In this document: in pieces, positions 35,606 to 43,148 of the stretch | Numbering within the stretch: position 1 is the stretch's first letter | Layout of the letters: every line of letters begins with the position of its first letter | Assembly: GCA_016787785.1 (NCBI GenBank) | Contig: JAEUTO010000010.1 | Span: 124,001-188,000 of the forward strand | Direction of reading: 5' to 3' | Length of the DNA stretch: 64,000 nucleotides | Source of the DNA: Bacteroidia bacterium | Lineage (GTDB): Bacteria > Bacteroidota > Bacteroidia > B-17B0 > Aurantibacillaceae | The notes under the pieces: generated by a model | Databases searched by the model: none | What the model saw: only the letters and a program-made list of their open reading frames with translations | Told to the model about the DNA's origin: nothing | Translations under genes and position numbers: made by a program

Positions 35606-36934
35606 TTATTCGTTTCTGCTTAATTGCTCAATTCTGCCGTCTTCGTAATAGGTTATTATTTCTTTGACGTCGCCTTTTGAATTTGAGACAAACTCTACTA
35701 TAAATGAATCATTACCGAGAAGTCGCATTTTATTTTCTGTCATTGAAACTAATGGGAATTTTGTTCGTCCAACTCTTTCGTAATACAAGTGATTACCTGA
35801 GAAAGAAATGTCAGTATAACTATACGTTCCTATTCTTTTTTTGAGTTTGAGAGAGTCTATTTGCGGCTGATTGTTTTTTGCTTTCAATAGTTCAAGTTGC
35901 CATTTTAAATTATTTATTTCGACGGAGTCTTTTGCTATTTTAAAGTAACTTTCAAATATTTTTATTTCAGCAACCTCTAACGCTTTATCTGCAGTAGTTT
36001 TTATGTCAGAAGAAATACCAACACCTTCCCAATTTGTTTTCGTTGTTCTAGAATATGCTTTACCGTGTGGCAAAGCAATAATAAAATCTTTATACAGAAA
36101 AGATTTTGGTGCATTATGAGCGCCGCCCCTTGTCTGTTCACCTACAATGGTGACTCTTTTTTCAGTTTTAAGAAAATAGGTTAACATTTCAGCAGCGGAA
36201 AAAGTCTTGTAACTAGTCAAGATATACAGAGGCGTTTCATAAAGACCAGTATAATTTGAATCAGGCTCGCAATATAAATTGTAATTTTTTTCGCGATTAC
36301 GAAGTGTTAATTCAAACATGTGTTTTCTTTCTTTTATAAAGTGCTTTGCAATACAAGCAACCATTTCGGGCTGTCCGCCCATACCATAACGTAGGTCGAT
36401 GATTATTGCTTTGCAATTTGAAAGAGTTTGAAATGAAGCGTCGGCAACTTTTTCAGACTCTGGATTTAAATAAGCAAAATAGCTAATGTCAACATAGCCA
36501 ATATTGCCATTTAAAACTTCTATTTTTTTAAATCCATGATTTTTAGATCTGTCAAGTTTTAATTGCTTGGCCCAATAAACAGAGTCGCGAGGCAAACTTA
36601 ATTCCAGAGATAAGTTAGGATTATATTCAATAAAAAAGTGTTCGTCATTATGAACGCTTAAAACGTCTTTGGTTAAAATGTCCGCAAGAATGCTTGGGTT
36701 TGTGATTTTATTGTAAAGTCCGTCTTTGTATTTTTTATTAATAAATGCGCTCATTTCAGTCCCTTTGTCTGGAAGCACATAATTGTGTTCAAGTTTAAAT
36801 GTAAGAGTGTCAATAATTTCTTTTACAATTTTTTGATTAAGAATTAGTGAGGTATTTGTCTGTGAACTTAAACTTAATACGAATATGATTTGAAAAACGA
36901 AGAAGAGTCGGATTGTTTTTAACTGAATTGTCAT
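35606..36934 (-). CDS. Exported S41 family peptidase-like protein
   Basis: 442 aa with a signal peptide (LFFVFQIIFVLSLSSQ). The S41 (tail-specific/IRBP-like) core is present: VLNGNIGYVDISYF, CKAIIIDLRYGMGGQPE, LYILTSYKTFSAAEMLTYFL with candidate nucleophile near Ser246, VGEQTRGGAHNAP and IALPHGKAYSRTTKTNWEG. No PDZ domain is obvious; an N-terminal helical domain and a C-terminal beta region (residues ~370-440) flank the core. It is probably a periplasmic or surface serine hydrolase. It lies alone between attC-like elements 3 and 4. Confidence 0.8.
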   Translation of the reverse strand: MTIQLKTIRLFFVFQIIFVLSLSSQTNTSLILNQKIVKEIIDTLTFKLEHNYVLPDKGTEMSAFINKKYKDGLYNKITNPSILADILTKDVLSVHNDEHFFIEYNPNLSLELSLPRDSVYWAKQLKLDRSKNHGFKKIEVLNGNIGYVDISYFAYLNPESEKVADASFQTLSNCKAIIIDLRYGMGGQPEMVACIAKHFIKERKHMFELTLRNREKNYNLYCEPDSNYTGLYETPLYILTSYKTFSAAEMLTYFLKTEKRVTIVGEQTRGGAHNAPKSFLYKDFIIALPHGKAYSRTTKTNWEGVGISSDIKTTADKALEVAEIKIFESYFKIAKDSVEINNLKWQLELLKAKNNQPQIDSLKLKKRIGTYSYTDISFSGNHLYYERVGRTKFPLVSMTENKMRLLGNDSFIVEFVSNSKGDVKEIITYYEDGRIEQLSRNE

Positions 36935-37003
36935 AGAAGTTATTGGATGAATGTCGTCATAATTTAGTAGGATGTCTTTACTGGTCTACGTCCGGCTGGT
37001 TGA

Positions 37004-37099
37004 ACATAACGTTTTGCAGCTACTTGCAGTTTTTTGCTTGTCCAAGTTATACATTTGAGCGTTAACACGCAAAAAATTGGGCTTAGGCGCTGTTAGCGG
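37004..37099 (-). repeat. attC-like element 4
   Basis: On the minus strand it opens CCGCTAACAGCGCCTAAG and closes GCTGCAAAACGTTATG. A TTTTTTGC arm near the start pairs with GCAAAAAA near the end. Length 96 bp, between the EF-Tu-domain-like gene and the S41 peptidase gene. Confidence 0.65.
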
Positions 37100-37107
37100 T
37101 AGTATTT

Positions 37108-37587
37108 TTACGTCCAGGATGTTTCGTCTAATATTTCTAAAATTTCAGCGTCGCCAATTTTATTACCTCCTTCATGAATAAACCATTGTCGACCCACATT
37201 GATGTATTTTTCTAATGGCATACTCAACATAAAGCAAACTGTAACGATCGCTTCTTCTCCGGGCATGAAAAGTTTGTCGCCTTCAAACCGTATTTCTCCA
37301 ATAAATGTCCTGATAATACCGTCTGGATAATATTCAAATACATGATTGGGTCTAAAGCTTGATCTGAACCCCGTTTTCCTGTTGTTATTTAGTTTAAGTC
37401 GAGCCTTAACAAACAATTCGCTCATTTTTTCAAACTTCTGGTCGCGAATACTTGTCAAGGTATATTTGTCGTAAGCCATGACGTCAAATATTTTTGATTG
37501 TCCCGTGTCAAGCCAGCGTTTATAAATAAGCACTCCATCGATATACAAATAGAGTTCGTTGCCTTTTATTTCTTTAAAAATACTCAT
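37108..37587 (-). CDS. Stand-alone EF-Tu domain-3-like protein
   Basis: About 159 aa from ATG 37587; a GTG at 37614 would overlap the upstream stop (GTGA). Residues from about 55 match EF-Tu domain 3 in order: a KARLKLNNNRKTGFRSSF strand like the EF-Tu segment before YRPQFYF, RPNHVFEYY, then KLFMPGEEAIVTV (EF-Tu MPGDNV), and INVGRQWFIHEGGNKIGDAE (EF-Tu GLRFAIREGGRTVGAG). The N-terminal part (YLYIDGVLIYKR) resembles the preceding barrel. There is no GTPase domain. It forms a two-gene cassette with a PD-(D/E)XK protein, so a toxin/antitoxin or defence role is a guess. Confidence 0.6.
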   Translation of the reverse strand: MSIFKEIKGNELYLYIDGVLIYKRWLDTGQSKIFDVMAYDKYTLTSIRDQKFEKMSELFVKARLKLNNNRKTGFRSSFRPNHVFEYYPDGIIRTFIGEIRFEGDKLFMPGEEAIVTVCFMLSMPLEKYINVGRQWFIHEGGNKIGDAEILEILDETSWT

Positions 37588-37610
37588 GTCTACAAATGTT
37601 GAGAGCAGAA

Positions 37611-38426
37611 TCACTTTGGTGATATAATTACTTTAACGTTAAAGTTATTTTTTCCATGCTGTCCTGTAAGGTCATTTTCTAGAGCCGTTGGATTTTGTAT
37701 ATTTCCATCTGGATCATATACAAAACAAAATAACGTTTCACAATCGGGATGGGTTTCGTAACGTTTGATGTCAATGATTAGTTGCTCACCTATTTTTTTG
37801 TCTTTTAGTCTGCTGGAGGCGTATTTTGCCTCAATAATGATTTTCTCTTTTTTCAAAAGGAAATCGATTCTCGATGATGAACCTGCATAACTCGGGCAGT
37901 ATTCTTCAGGTCTTACGTCGTCGAAGTAACATTTTAAAACTGCATGTAAAAGGTCTTGAATGTCATATTCGTCTTTAACTTCAATTGTTGAACGCTGGTC
38001 ATGCCTCCTTTTTAATTGTCTTACCGAACGGTCTATTTTATTTAGTATTTGTTCGATTATTTGAAAAGAAGTTGTTTCCTTACTTGGCGTTTCCTTGGCT
38101 TTTGTTTTTAACCAAGGAAGTTCTTTTATTTCTTCTCTAAGCGCTGATGCAAGTGATTCAAGTCCGTAACCATAAAAAGATGTCTTGTCAAACTGGAGTT
38201 TAACAGACTTGTTTGATACAACGTCAATATCGATATTACCAGTCACTGTTTCTCCTGAGTAATTTTGCGGAAAGAATTTACTAATGTGTACGTTGGCATA
38301 TTTAAAAGATTTTGTATCCTTATTTTGAATGGACGTACTCCAACCTTTACCATTGGCAACCTTAACAATCAAGTCTAATACTTCGTTGTATTGGGTTTTT
38401 ATAGGGTTTGTTTTTGTCTTTGCCAT
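37611..38426 (-). CDS. PD-(D/E)XK nuclease-like protein
   Basis: 271 aa. The C-terminal half has the nuclease fold core: SSRIDFLLKKEKIIIEAKY gives the D-x(10)-ExK pattern (about D188, E199, K201), followed by a helix (KIGEQLIIDIKRYETH) and strand LFCFVYDP. The preceding YDIQDLLHAVLKCYFDD fits DpnII/MboI-like members. The N-terminal ~110 residues are unknown. It ends 23 bp before the EF-Tu-domain-like gene (or overlaps it if that starts at GTG). Both lie in one cassette between attC-like elements 4 and 5. It may cut DNA or RNA; the target is unknown. Confidence 0.75.
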   Translation of the reverse strand: MAKTKTNPIKTQYNEVLDLIVKVANGKGWSTSIQNKDTKSFKYANVHISKFFPQNYSGETVTGNIDIDVVSNKSVKLQFDKTSFYGYGLESLASALREEIKELPWLKTKAKETPSKETTSFQIIEQILNKIDRSVRQLKRRHDQRSTIEVKDEYDIQDLLHAVLKCYFDDVRPEEYCPSYAGSSSRIDFLLKKEKIIIEAKYASSRLKDKKIGEQLIIDIKRYETHPDCETLFCFVYDPDGNIQNPTALENDLTGQHGKNNFNVKVIISPK

Positions 38427-38449
38427 TTTTTGGGTCTGTCTTAATATTA

Positions 38450-38565
38450 CCGCTAACGTTTTGCGGCTACGAGTTGTGCCGCTGTCCGTGAAGTTAAATG
38501 TAAGGAAGTCCGCCGAAAGTTACAATACCGAAATGTGCGGCATAACTTGTAGGTGCTGTTAGCGG
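38450..38565 (-). repeat. attC-like element 5 (best conserved)
   Basis: On the minus strand it opens CCGCTAACAGCACCTACAAG and closes GTAGCCGCAAAACGTTAGCGG. Near-complementary arms include TATGCCGC against GCGGCACA. The TAA stop of the upstream cassette gene (38561-38559) falls inside the first box, as often happens at integron cassette ends. Confidence 0.7.
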
Positions 38566-38936
38566 GTCGTGCTTTTATATAGTTTGTGTCCGCACCAAGG
38601 ACAGTAATTAATTTTAATGAACGAAGTCCCACCGTCGTGAATTGGAATACCAAACTCTTTGCGTTTCGTTGTCAGCATAATTGAGTCGTAATTTATTTTT
38701 GTCTTACGTTTAGTTTTTTTGTCCTCGATTAAATGATAAGCCATGTCCAGACAACAATATTTGTCCGGATTTAAACCTGCGGATTTAATTTGACGCTTTA
38801 AAGTCCAGTCAATACATTTTTTGTCATTGAGTAATGCGTCTTGGTACTTTTTAAAGTCGTCTGTGTCTTGAATGTCCTTTGAAGTAGGAAACTTAGAATA
38901 TTTTTTGTCTAAGACTTTAAATGTCGATAATTTCAT
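38559..38936 (-). CDS. DUF6980-like zinc-ribbon protein
   Basis: 125 aa. A CCLDMAYHLIE segment near the middle and the C-terminal IPIHDGGTSFIKI followed by YCPWCGHKLY fit the small DUF6980-type family with a zinc ribbon, whose function is unknown. I recall related proteins as accessory cargo in other bacteria, but cannot verify it here. Its stop codon lies within attC-like element 5, and its start is 22 bp after the half-site at 38958. It is the first cassette of the array in the direction of transcription. Confidence 0.65.
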   Translation of the reverse strand: MKLSTFKVLDKKYSKFPTSKDIQDTDDFKKYQDALLNDKKCIDWTLKRQIKSAGLNPDKYCCLDMAYHLIEDKKTKRKTKINYDSIMLTTKRKEFGIPIHDGGTSFIKINYCPWCGHKLYKSTTR

Positions 38937-38957
38937 TGTCTGTTGTCCTAAAGCATG

Positions 38958-38990
38958 CCCGCTAACTATTCGCTAAGTGCACCTTTTCTG
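38958..38990 (-). repeat. attC-like half-site at the array's right edge
   Basis: On the minus strand GCACTTAGCGAATAGTTAGCGG ends like the 3' box of the other elements. I cannot identify a matching 5' box, so this is the right boundary of the array, perhaps a truncated site or attI-like. Confidence 0.4.
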
Positions 38991-39056
38991 TTTGTAAGCG
39001 TTTGTAATTATTTGTAAGTGCTTATTGTCGCATATCAAATATATAAAATTAAGACC

Positions 39057-39098
39057 AACAAAAAAGCCTTCCGGGTTCAAACAGAAGGCTTTAATAAT
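39057..39098. terminator. Intrinsic terminator, copy of the one at 40755
   Basis: A-run, AAGCCTTC stem, loop CGGGTTCAAACA, GAAGGCTT and T's. The 36 bases 39057-39092 are identical to 40755-40790. It separates the cassette array from the gene at 39112-39510. Confidence 0.75.
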
Positions 39099-39111
39099 AC
39101 AATTAATGCTA

Positions 39112-39510
39112 TTAAATAGTTTTGGCCTTAAAAATGGGGGCTAAAGAAAAAAATGATAGCGCCGGAAAAAAGTGCATGGGCACTGCCAAGCCCGGAAATA
39201 ATTCGGGACTTTCTACCTCCATGGGTAATTGAAATCCAAATACGCCTACAATACTTGCAAAACTTAAAATGGCAATTAAAATATTTAAGGCAGCAATTAA
39301 TTTTTCTCCCTTCCATTTATAAACAACAAAATACCCAATACTCATTAAAACGCAGCCAAATATACTTGCACCAATAATACCGGTTACATTTAAAACAGAT
39401 TTAAAGTTTATTTCAAAAGCACTGCAATAAATGCTATTATACATAATGCCGGCCAAAGCAGCTAAAACTGAACTAAACAGTGCATGGAGTATTGTTTTTT
39501 TGAGCGTCAT
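39112..39510 (-). CDS. Small unknown membrane protein, four helices
   Basis: 132 aa with four hydrophobic stretches: LHALFSSVLAALAGIMYN, VTGIIGASIFGCVLMSIGYF, LIAALNILIAILSFASIV and LAVPMHFFPALSFFSLAP. The layout suggests an inner-membrane protein of the DUF6069-like kind, but the assignment is unsure. It starts 5 bp after the YceI stop, so it is probably the second gene of a YceI operon. The plus strand at 39153-39377 has no supporting evidence for a gene. Confidence 0.55.
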   Translation of the reverse strand: MTLKKTILHALFSSVLAALAGIMYNSIYCSAFEINFKSVLNVTGIIGASIFGCVLMSIGYFVVYKWKGEKLIAALNILIAILSFASIVGVFGFQLPMEVESPELFPGLAVPMHFFPALSFFSLAPIFKAKTI

Positions 39511-39515
39511 ATTAA

Positions 39516-40052
39516 TTATTTTGTAACAGGTACATTTAAGTCAATTTCAAGTACATCAGGAGTACCTTTTTTAGTGATGTTATAATCTTTTGTTACAATG
39601 CTAAATTTACCTTTAAATACAGCTTCTGCGCCCTTATTCTCAAATGTAAAAGGTAAATTTATTTCTTTGGTAACACCTTTTATGGTTAGTTTACCAACTG
39701 CAGTATAGTTTCCAACTTTACCTGACACTGAAGTGGATTCAAATTTTATTTCAGGAAACTGCGCTGCATTTAAAGCATCTTCAGCTTTCGCATGTTTATT
39801 CTTCATGCCGTTGCCTGTATTAACGGTATTAGCATCCATGGTAGCAGTTATTTTTGATTTTTCAGGGTTTGCTTCGTCAAATACAATGCTTGTTTTTAAG
39901 CCTTTAATGACACCGTCTACCTTTGGGCCTTTAAAGCTCACTGTATAAGCATCTTCTTTTAATTTCCAGTTAACAGATTGTATAACTGTAAATGCCGAGG
40001 CAAAAAGAATGGTGAACGCGGCTACCGCCAATTTTATGTTTTTTGTTTTCAT
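39516..40052 (-). CDS. YceI family protein
   Basis: 178 aa with a signal peptide (AVAAFTILFASAFTVIQ). The YceI lipocalin-like barrel is recognisable: VNWKLKEDAYTVSFKGPKVDGVIKG-like opening strands, AKAEDALNAAQFPEIKFESTSV, VGKLTIKGVTKEINLPFTF and VTKDYNI. Members bind isoprenoid lipids in the periplasm. It is followed by a small four-helix membrane protein in the same unit and has a frameshifted Crp/Fnr gene upstream on the same strand. Confidence 0.88.
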   Translation of the reverse strand: MKTKNIKLAVAAFTILFASAFTVIQSVNWKLKEDAYTVSFKGPKVDGVIKGLKTSIVFDEANPEKSKITATMDANTVNTGNGMKNKHAKAEDALNAAQFPEIKFESTSVSGKVGNYTAVGKLTIKGVTKEINLPFTFENKGAEAVFKGKFSIVTKDYNITKKGTPDVLEIDLNVPVTK

Positions 40053-40128
40053 GTTTTATATTTTAATAATTTATACAAATGTGAAAAGAAAAGCAGAGCA
40101 GTAAATTGATGTAGGTTAAGAAATAAAA

Positions 40129-40664
40129 TTATTTTTTACGTGCAATTTTTTTGCGTACCCGGCTCAAACCTTCTGGTGTAATGCCTAAATACGAGGCTAT
40201 CATTTTTTGAGATACGCGTTGTGCCAGATTCGGGTAGGTTTTGTTAAATTCTAAATACCGTTCTTCGGCAGAAGAACTTAGTAACTGCATAACTCGCTTT
40301 TGGAGCGCGAAAATACGCCGCTGAAATTTTTCGTTCATTTCAACTAAAGATTCGTGATCAATATTTTTGAAATTAATTTCTTTTGGGCGTTTAATTAATT
40401 TGATGCGCGAATCTTCAAGCGCATCAATGTTTAAAATGGCTGGTAGATTATTTATTAACGATTCCTGGTCACTTATGATCCAATCTTCGGGTGCAAATTG
40501 AAAAATGTGTTCTTTACCCTTTCAATAGTATAACTTCTCAAACAGCCTTTTTCAACATAAAAAAAGTAGTCAGACGGATCGCCGTTACGTAAAATAATTT
40601 CTCCTTTCTTAATTTCTTTAGTTTTGGTTTTAAAAAGTTCTTTCGAAAAATTTACGTCTTGCAT
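40129..40664 (-). pseudogene. Crp/Fnr family regulator with a frameshift
   Basis: Two frames together give a full-length Crp/Fnr protein of about 178 aa. The first (ATG at 40664) encodes the nucleotide-binding domain: GEIILRNGDPSDYFFYVEKGCLRSYT. Near 40520 the frame breaks at ATTGAAAGGG; one extra A would continue with GKEHIFQFAPEDWIISDQE and the C-terminal helix-turn-helix (SQKMIASYLGITPEGLSRV). A single-base deletion in a short A run explains it. Either the gene is inactive or it is a sequencing error. YceI lies next downstream, so this could have regulated it. Confidence 0.75.
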
Positions 40665-40754
40665 AATCACAAAAATCGATAATAATTAGTTTAATTTTAA
40701 TCCAAATAGAGAAAAAAGCACGGTAGTGTTATATTAAGATTTGCAATTTTGATG

Positions 40755-40797
40755 AACAAAAAAGCCTTCCGGGTTCAAACAGAAGGCTTTTTCTTTT
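40755..40797. terminator. Intrinsic terminator, copy of the one at 39057
   Basis: Same stem-loop (AAGCCTTC / GAAGGCTT) and the same loop as at 39057-39092, with a long T tract on the plus strand and A tract on the minus strand. It separates the Crp/Fnr gene from the PD40 gene. Confidence 0.8.
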
Positions 40798-40833
40798 TTG
40801 GTTATGCCTTACGGGGCAAACCTAAAGATCTGA

Positions 40834-43029
40834 TCAATTAATTGTTTTCCCTAAAAAATCAAGCATTATCAGATCCTCAAGTGTGTAACGTTTTCCATCA
40901 ACAAAAACAACAATCCAGGCATCTGTTTGGCCTTTGGCAATTGCTTTTTGTCTTTGTACTTCTGCTTCTTTTAATGTCTTAAATTCTTTTTGTGTAAAGC
41001 GTGTAATACCGTCAGGATAATTTACCACCTCTGCCTTACCAAACGTTTGTAGATTTGGATATTTAAAGTTCTCCGGTTTTCTGTAAGCACCAATTTGTAC
41101 TTTAAATACCATGTTGCCTGCGCAATAATCGCCTGCCATTGCTAATAATTGTTTGTAGTACGTAATATCATTTAACGATTTACCTTTTAGTGGACCAAAG
41201 TCTGGCAATGTTTTATCAGAGCAAGGTGATGTTGTGGTTGCAACCGTTGGTGTTTCTGCAACCGTAGGTGTAACAACCGCAACCGTTGGTGTTTCTGCTA
41301 CAGTTGGTGTAACCACCGCAACTGTTGGTGTAACTGCTACGGTTGGGTTGGTTGCTACTGCGGTTTGTGTACTTACTAAATAAAAATCTTTTGTGGTTTC
41401 CATATACTCCTGCAAATTCACTATATCTACATCTTCTTCCACCGATTCGTATTTATCTGCCGAAACTTTTATTCTATATATTGCGCCGGGATTTAATGTT
41501 GTTAAATATTTTCCGGTAGCGGAGTTAGAATAATAAGTACCAATCACTAATTTACCATCAGGGCTAATTTCGTTATTCGACATCATCTCTAATTCTTCTT
41601 TCGTGAATTGCTCTTTTTTAATGCTGCGTATGATTTCAATTTTTGCTTCCAGCGGTTGATCGTTACCATACACGGTTCCTTTTAATAAAGCAATAACCGG
41701 CTTTTTACCAAGTATACCGGGCTCTACTGTATAAATATCATTCTTACCTTTTCCACCGGATGAAGAGCGGTTTGAACTAAAATAACCTCTGTCTCCTTTT
41801 GAATTAATTACATAATAGCGATCATCTTCTGTTGAGTTTAATGGTAAACCCATACTTTGCGGTGTTTGCCATTCTCCAAGGTTTTTAATGGTAAACATAA
41901 TATCATATCCACCAATACTTTGATGACCTTTTGAACTAAAGAACAAGGTTATACCATCGGGGTGAATAAAAGGCGCATCATCATCATAAGGTGTATTAAT
42001 AGTTGGCCCCATGTTTTTTGCTGGTCCCCAATCGCCATTTATTTTTTCGCTGATCCAAATATCCCTTCCGCCTAAACCGCCGCTGCGTTCGCTGGCAAAG
42101 TATAAAAATCTTCCGTCTGCAGATATAGAACAAGAACCTTCCCACTCTAATGAATTAATATTACCATTCAATAAAGCGGGCTTATTAAATTCATCACCAA
42201 CTAATTTACTCATGGCAATATCACCAGAGTTTTTGGCATCGCTGTAAAAGGTAAATAAAGTTTGCCCGTCTGGCGAAATTGCAATTGCAGCATCGTTACC
42301 TTTTGTATTAATAGCGTCAATACCCTGTGGCTCGGTAAATACGCCATCGGGTCTTTTATAAGAAATATAAACGTCTTCGTTATAACGTCCTTCTAATTTA
42401 TCAGGTTCAAGATTTGAGTTTAATTTTCCACCCACAGAAAACTTGCCGCTGTAAGTAAAAAATAATATAGATTCATCTGTAGTAATTACCGGAACATATT
42501 GTTCTTCTTCTGAATTTATAGGATGCCCCATGTTTTTAATATCGGCAATAACTTTATTTTGAATTAAGGTTTTACCATTCTTGCAATTGGTAATGATGAG
42601 CTTTGCATCCTCTATCATTATTTTATCTTCTTTCTTGATAGATGAAGAGCGTTCTTTAATAAAGGCTTCAAGAATAGCTATTGATTCGTCAAACTTATAA
42701 TTAACGTGGTAAGCCTTTCCTAAAAAATAATCGGCTTCGTAAAATTTTGAGTTATTCTTTTTTATTTCCGTAAAGATCTCGGTAGCTCTTTCTTTTCTTT
42801 CAGGATTTCTTAAACAAGTAATACCCAATTTTAATTTATAATCGAATTCTTTTGGGTATTTGGCATTTAAGCCATCAAACAATTCGTAGGCCTTAATATA
42901 ATCTTCGTCATTTAAGGCGTTATAGGCATCTTCCTCCAGTTCTTTTTTGGTTTTTGTTTGCGCTACCGCCGACAAAGTGCCTAAAAAAAGAAACAAAATA
43001 ACTAGTTGTAAATATCTGGTTCTCAACAT
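40834..43029 (-). CDS. PD40-repeat envelope protein with SPOR-like C-terminus
   Basis: 731 aa with a signal peptide (LFLFLGTLSAVAQ). TPR-like helices (about 30-160) precede WD40/PD40-type blades (IYFTYSGKFS, ISPDGQTLFTFYSD, ISADGRFLYFASERSGGLGGRDIW, HPDGITLFFSSKGHQSIGGYDI). A carboxypeptidase-regulatory-like module (GTVYGNDQPLEAKIEI) follows, then a Thr/Pro/Val repeat, then a C-terminal SPOR-like region (MVFKVQIGAYRKPENF). The order resembles PorE/OmpA-PD40 proteins tied to T9SS, but the OmpA domain is absent. It may bind peptidoglycan through the SPOR-like end. Confidence 0.75.
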   Translation of the reverse strand: MLRTRYLQLVILFLFLGTLSAVAQTKTKKELEEDAYNALNDEDYIKAYELFDGLNAKYPKEFDYKLKLGITCLRNPERKERATEIFTEIKKNNSKFYEADYFLGKAYHVNYKFDESIAILEAFIKERSSSIKKEDKIMIEDAKLIITNCKNGKTLIQNKVIADIKNMGHPINSEEEQYVPVITTDESILFFTYSGKFSVGGKLNSNLEPDKLEGRYNEDVYISYKRPDGVFTEPQGIDAINTKGNDAAIAISPDGQTLFTFYSDAKNSGDIAMSKLVGDEFNKPALLNGNINSLEWEGSCSISADGRFLYFASERSGGLGGRDIWISEKINGDWGPAKNMGPTINTPYDDDAPFIHPDGITLFFSSKGHQSIGGYDIMFTIKNLGEWQTPQSMGLPLNSTEDDRYYVINSKGDRGYFSSNRSSSGGKGKNDIYTVEPGILGKKPVIALLKGTVYGNDQPLEAKIEIIRSIKKEQFTKEELEMMSNNEISPDGKLVIGTYYSNSATGKYLTTLNPGAIYRIKVSADKYESVEEDVDIVNLQEYMETTKDFYLVSTQTAVATNPTVAVTPTVAVVTPTVAETPTVAVVTPTVAETPTVATTTSPCSDKTLPDFGPLKGKSLNDITYYKQLLAMAGDYCAGNMVFKVQIGAYRKPENFKYPNLQTFGKAEVVNYPDGITRFTQKEFKTLKEAEVQRQKAIAKGQTDAWIVVFVDGKRYTLEDLIMLDFLGKTIN
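41243..41359 (-). repeat. 39-bp tandem repeat inside the PD40 gene
   Basis: Two close copies (41243-41281, 41282-41320) and a diverged third encode Thr/Pro/Val units such as TPTVAETPTVAVV. The repeat is a multiple of 3, so copy-number change keeps the frame. It forms the linker before the SPOR-like end. Confidence 0.75.
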
Positions 43030-43095
43030 TCGTTAAAATGGATTAATAATTCCTATAAAATTTGGAATAAATGCGCTTAATTGTTAGTAGTATGT

Positions 43096-43128
43096 TAAAA
43101 ACTTATTAAGAAGGGTCTTTTAATAAGT
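43096..43128 (-). terminator. Terminator after the leucine-rich-repeat gene
   Basis: On the minus strand ACTTATTAA, a 10-nt loop and TTAATAAGT are followed by a T run, 21 bp beyond the stop of the LRR gene. Confidence 0.6.
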
Positions 43129-43148
43129 CTGAATGGCCAAAACCCTCG

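Noticed and set aside
35371-38990. CRISPR array
   Set aside because: The repeats are long, variable palindromes separated by coding genes, with no short equal spacers.
39071-39082. tRNA T-loop-like GGTTCAAAC in a hairpin
   Set aside because: It is the loop of an intrinsic terminator that recurs at 40771; no acceptor or anticodon stems fit a tRNA.
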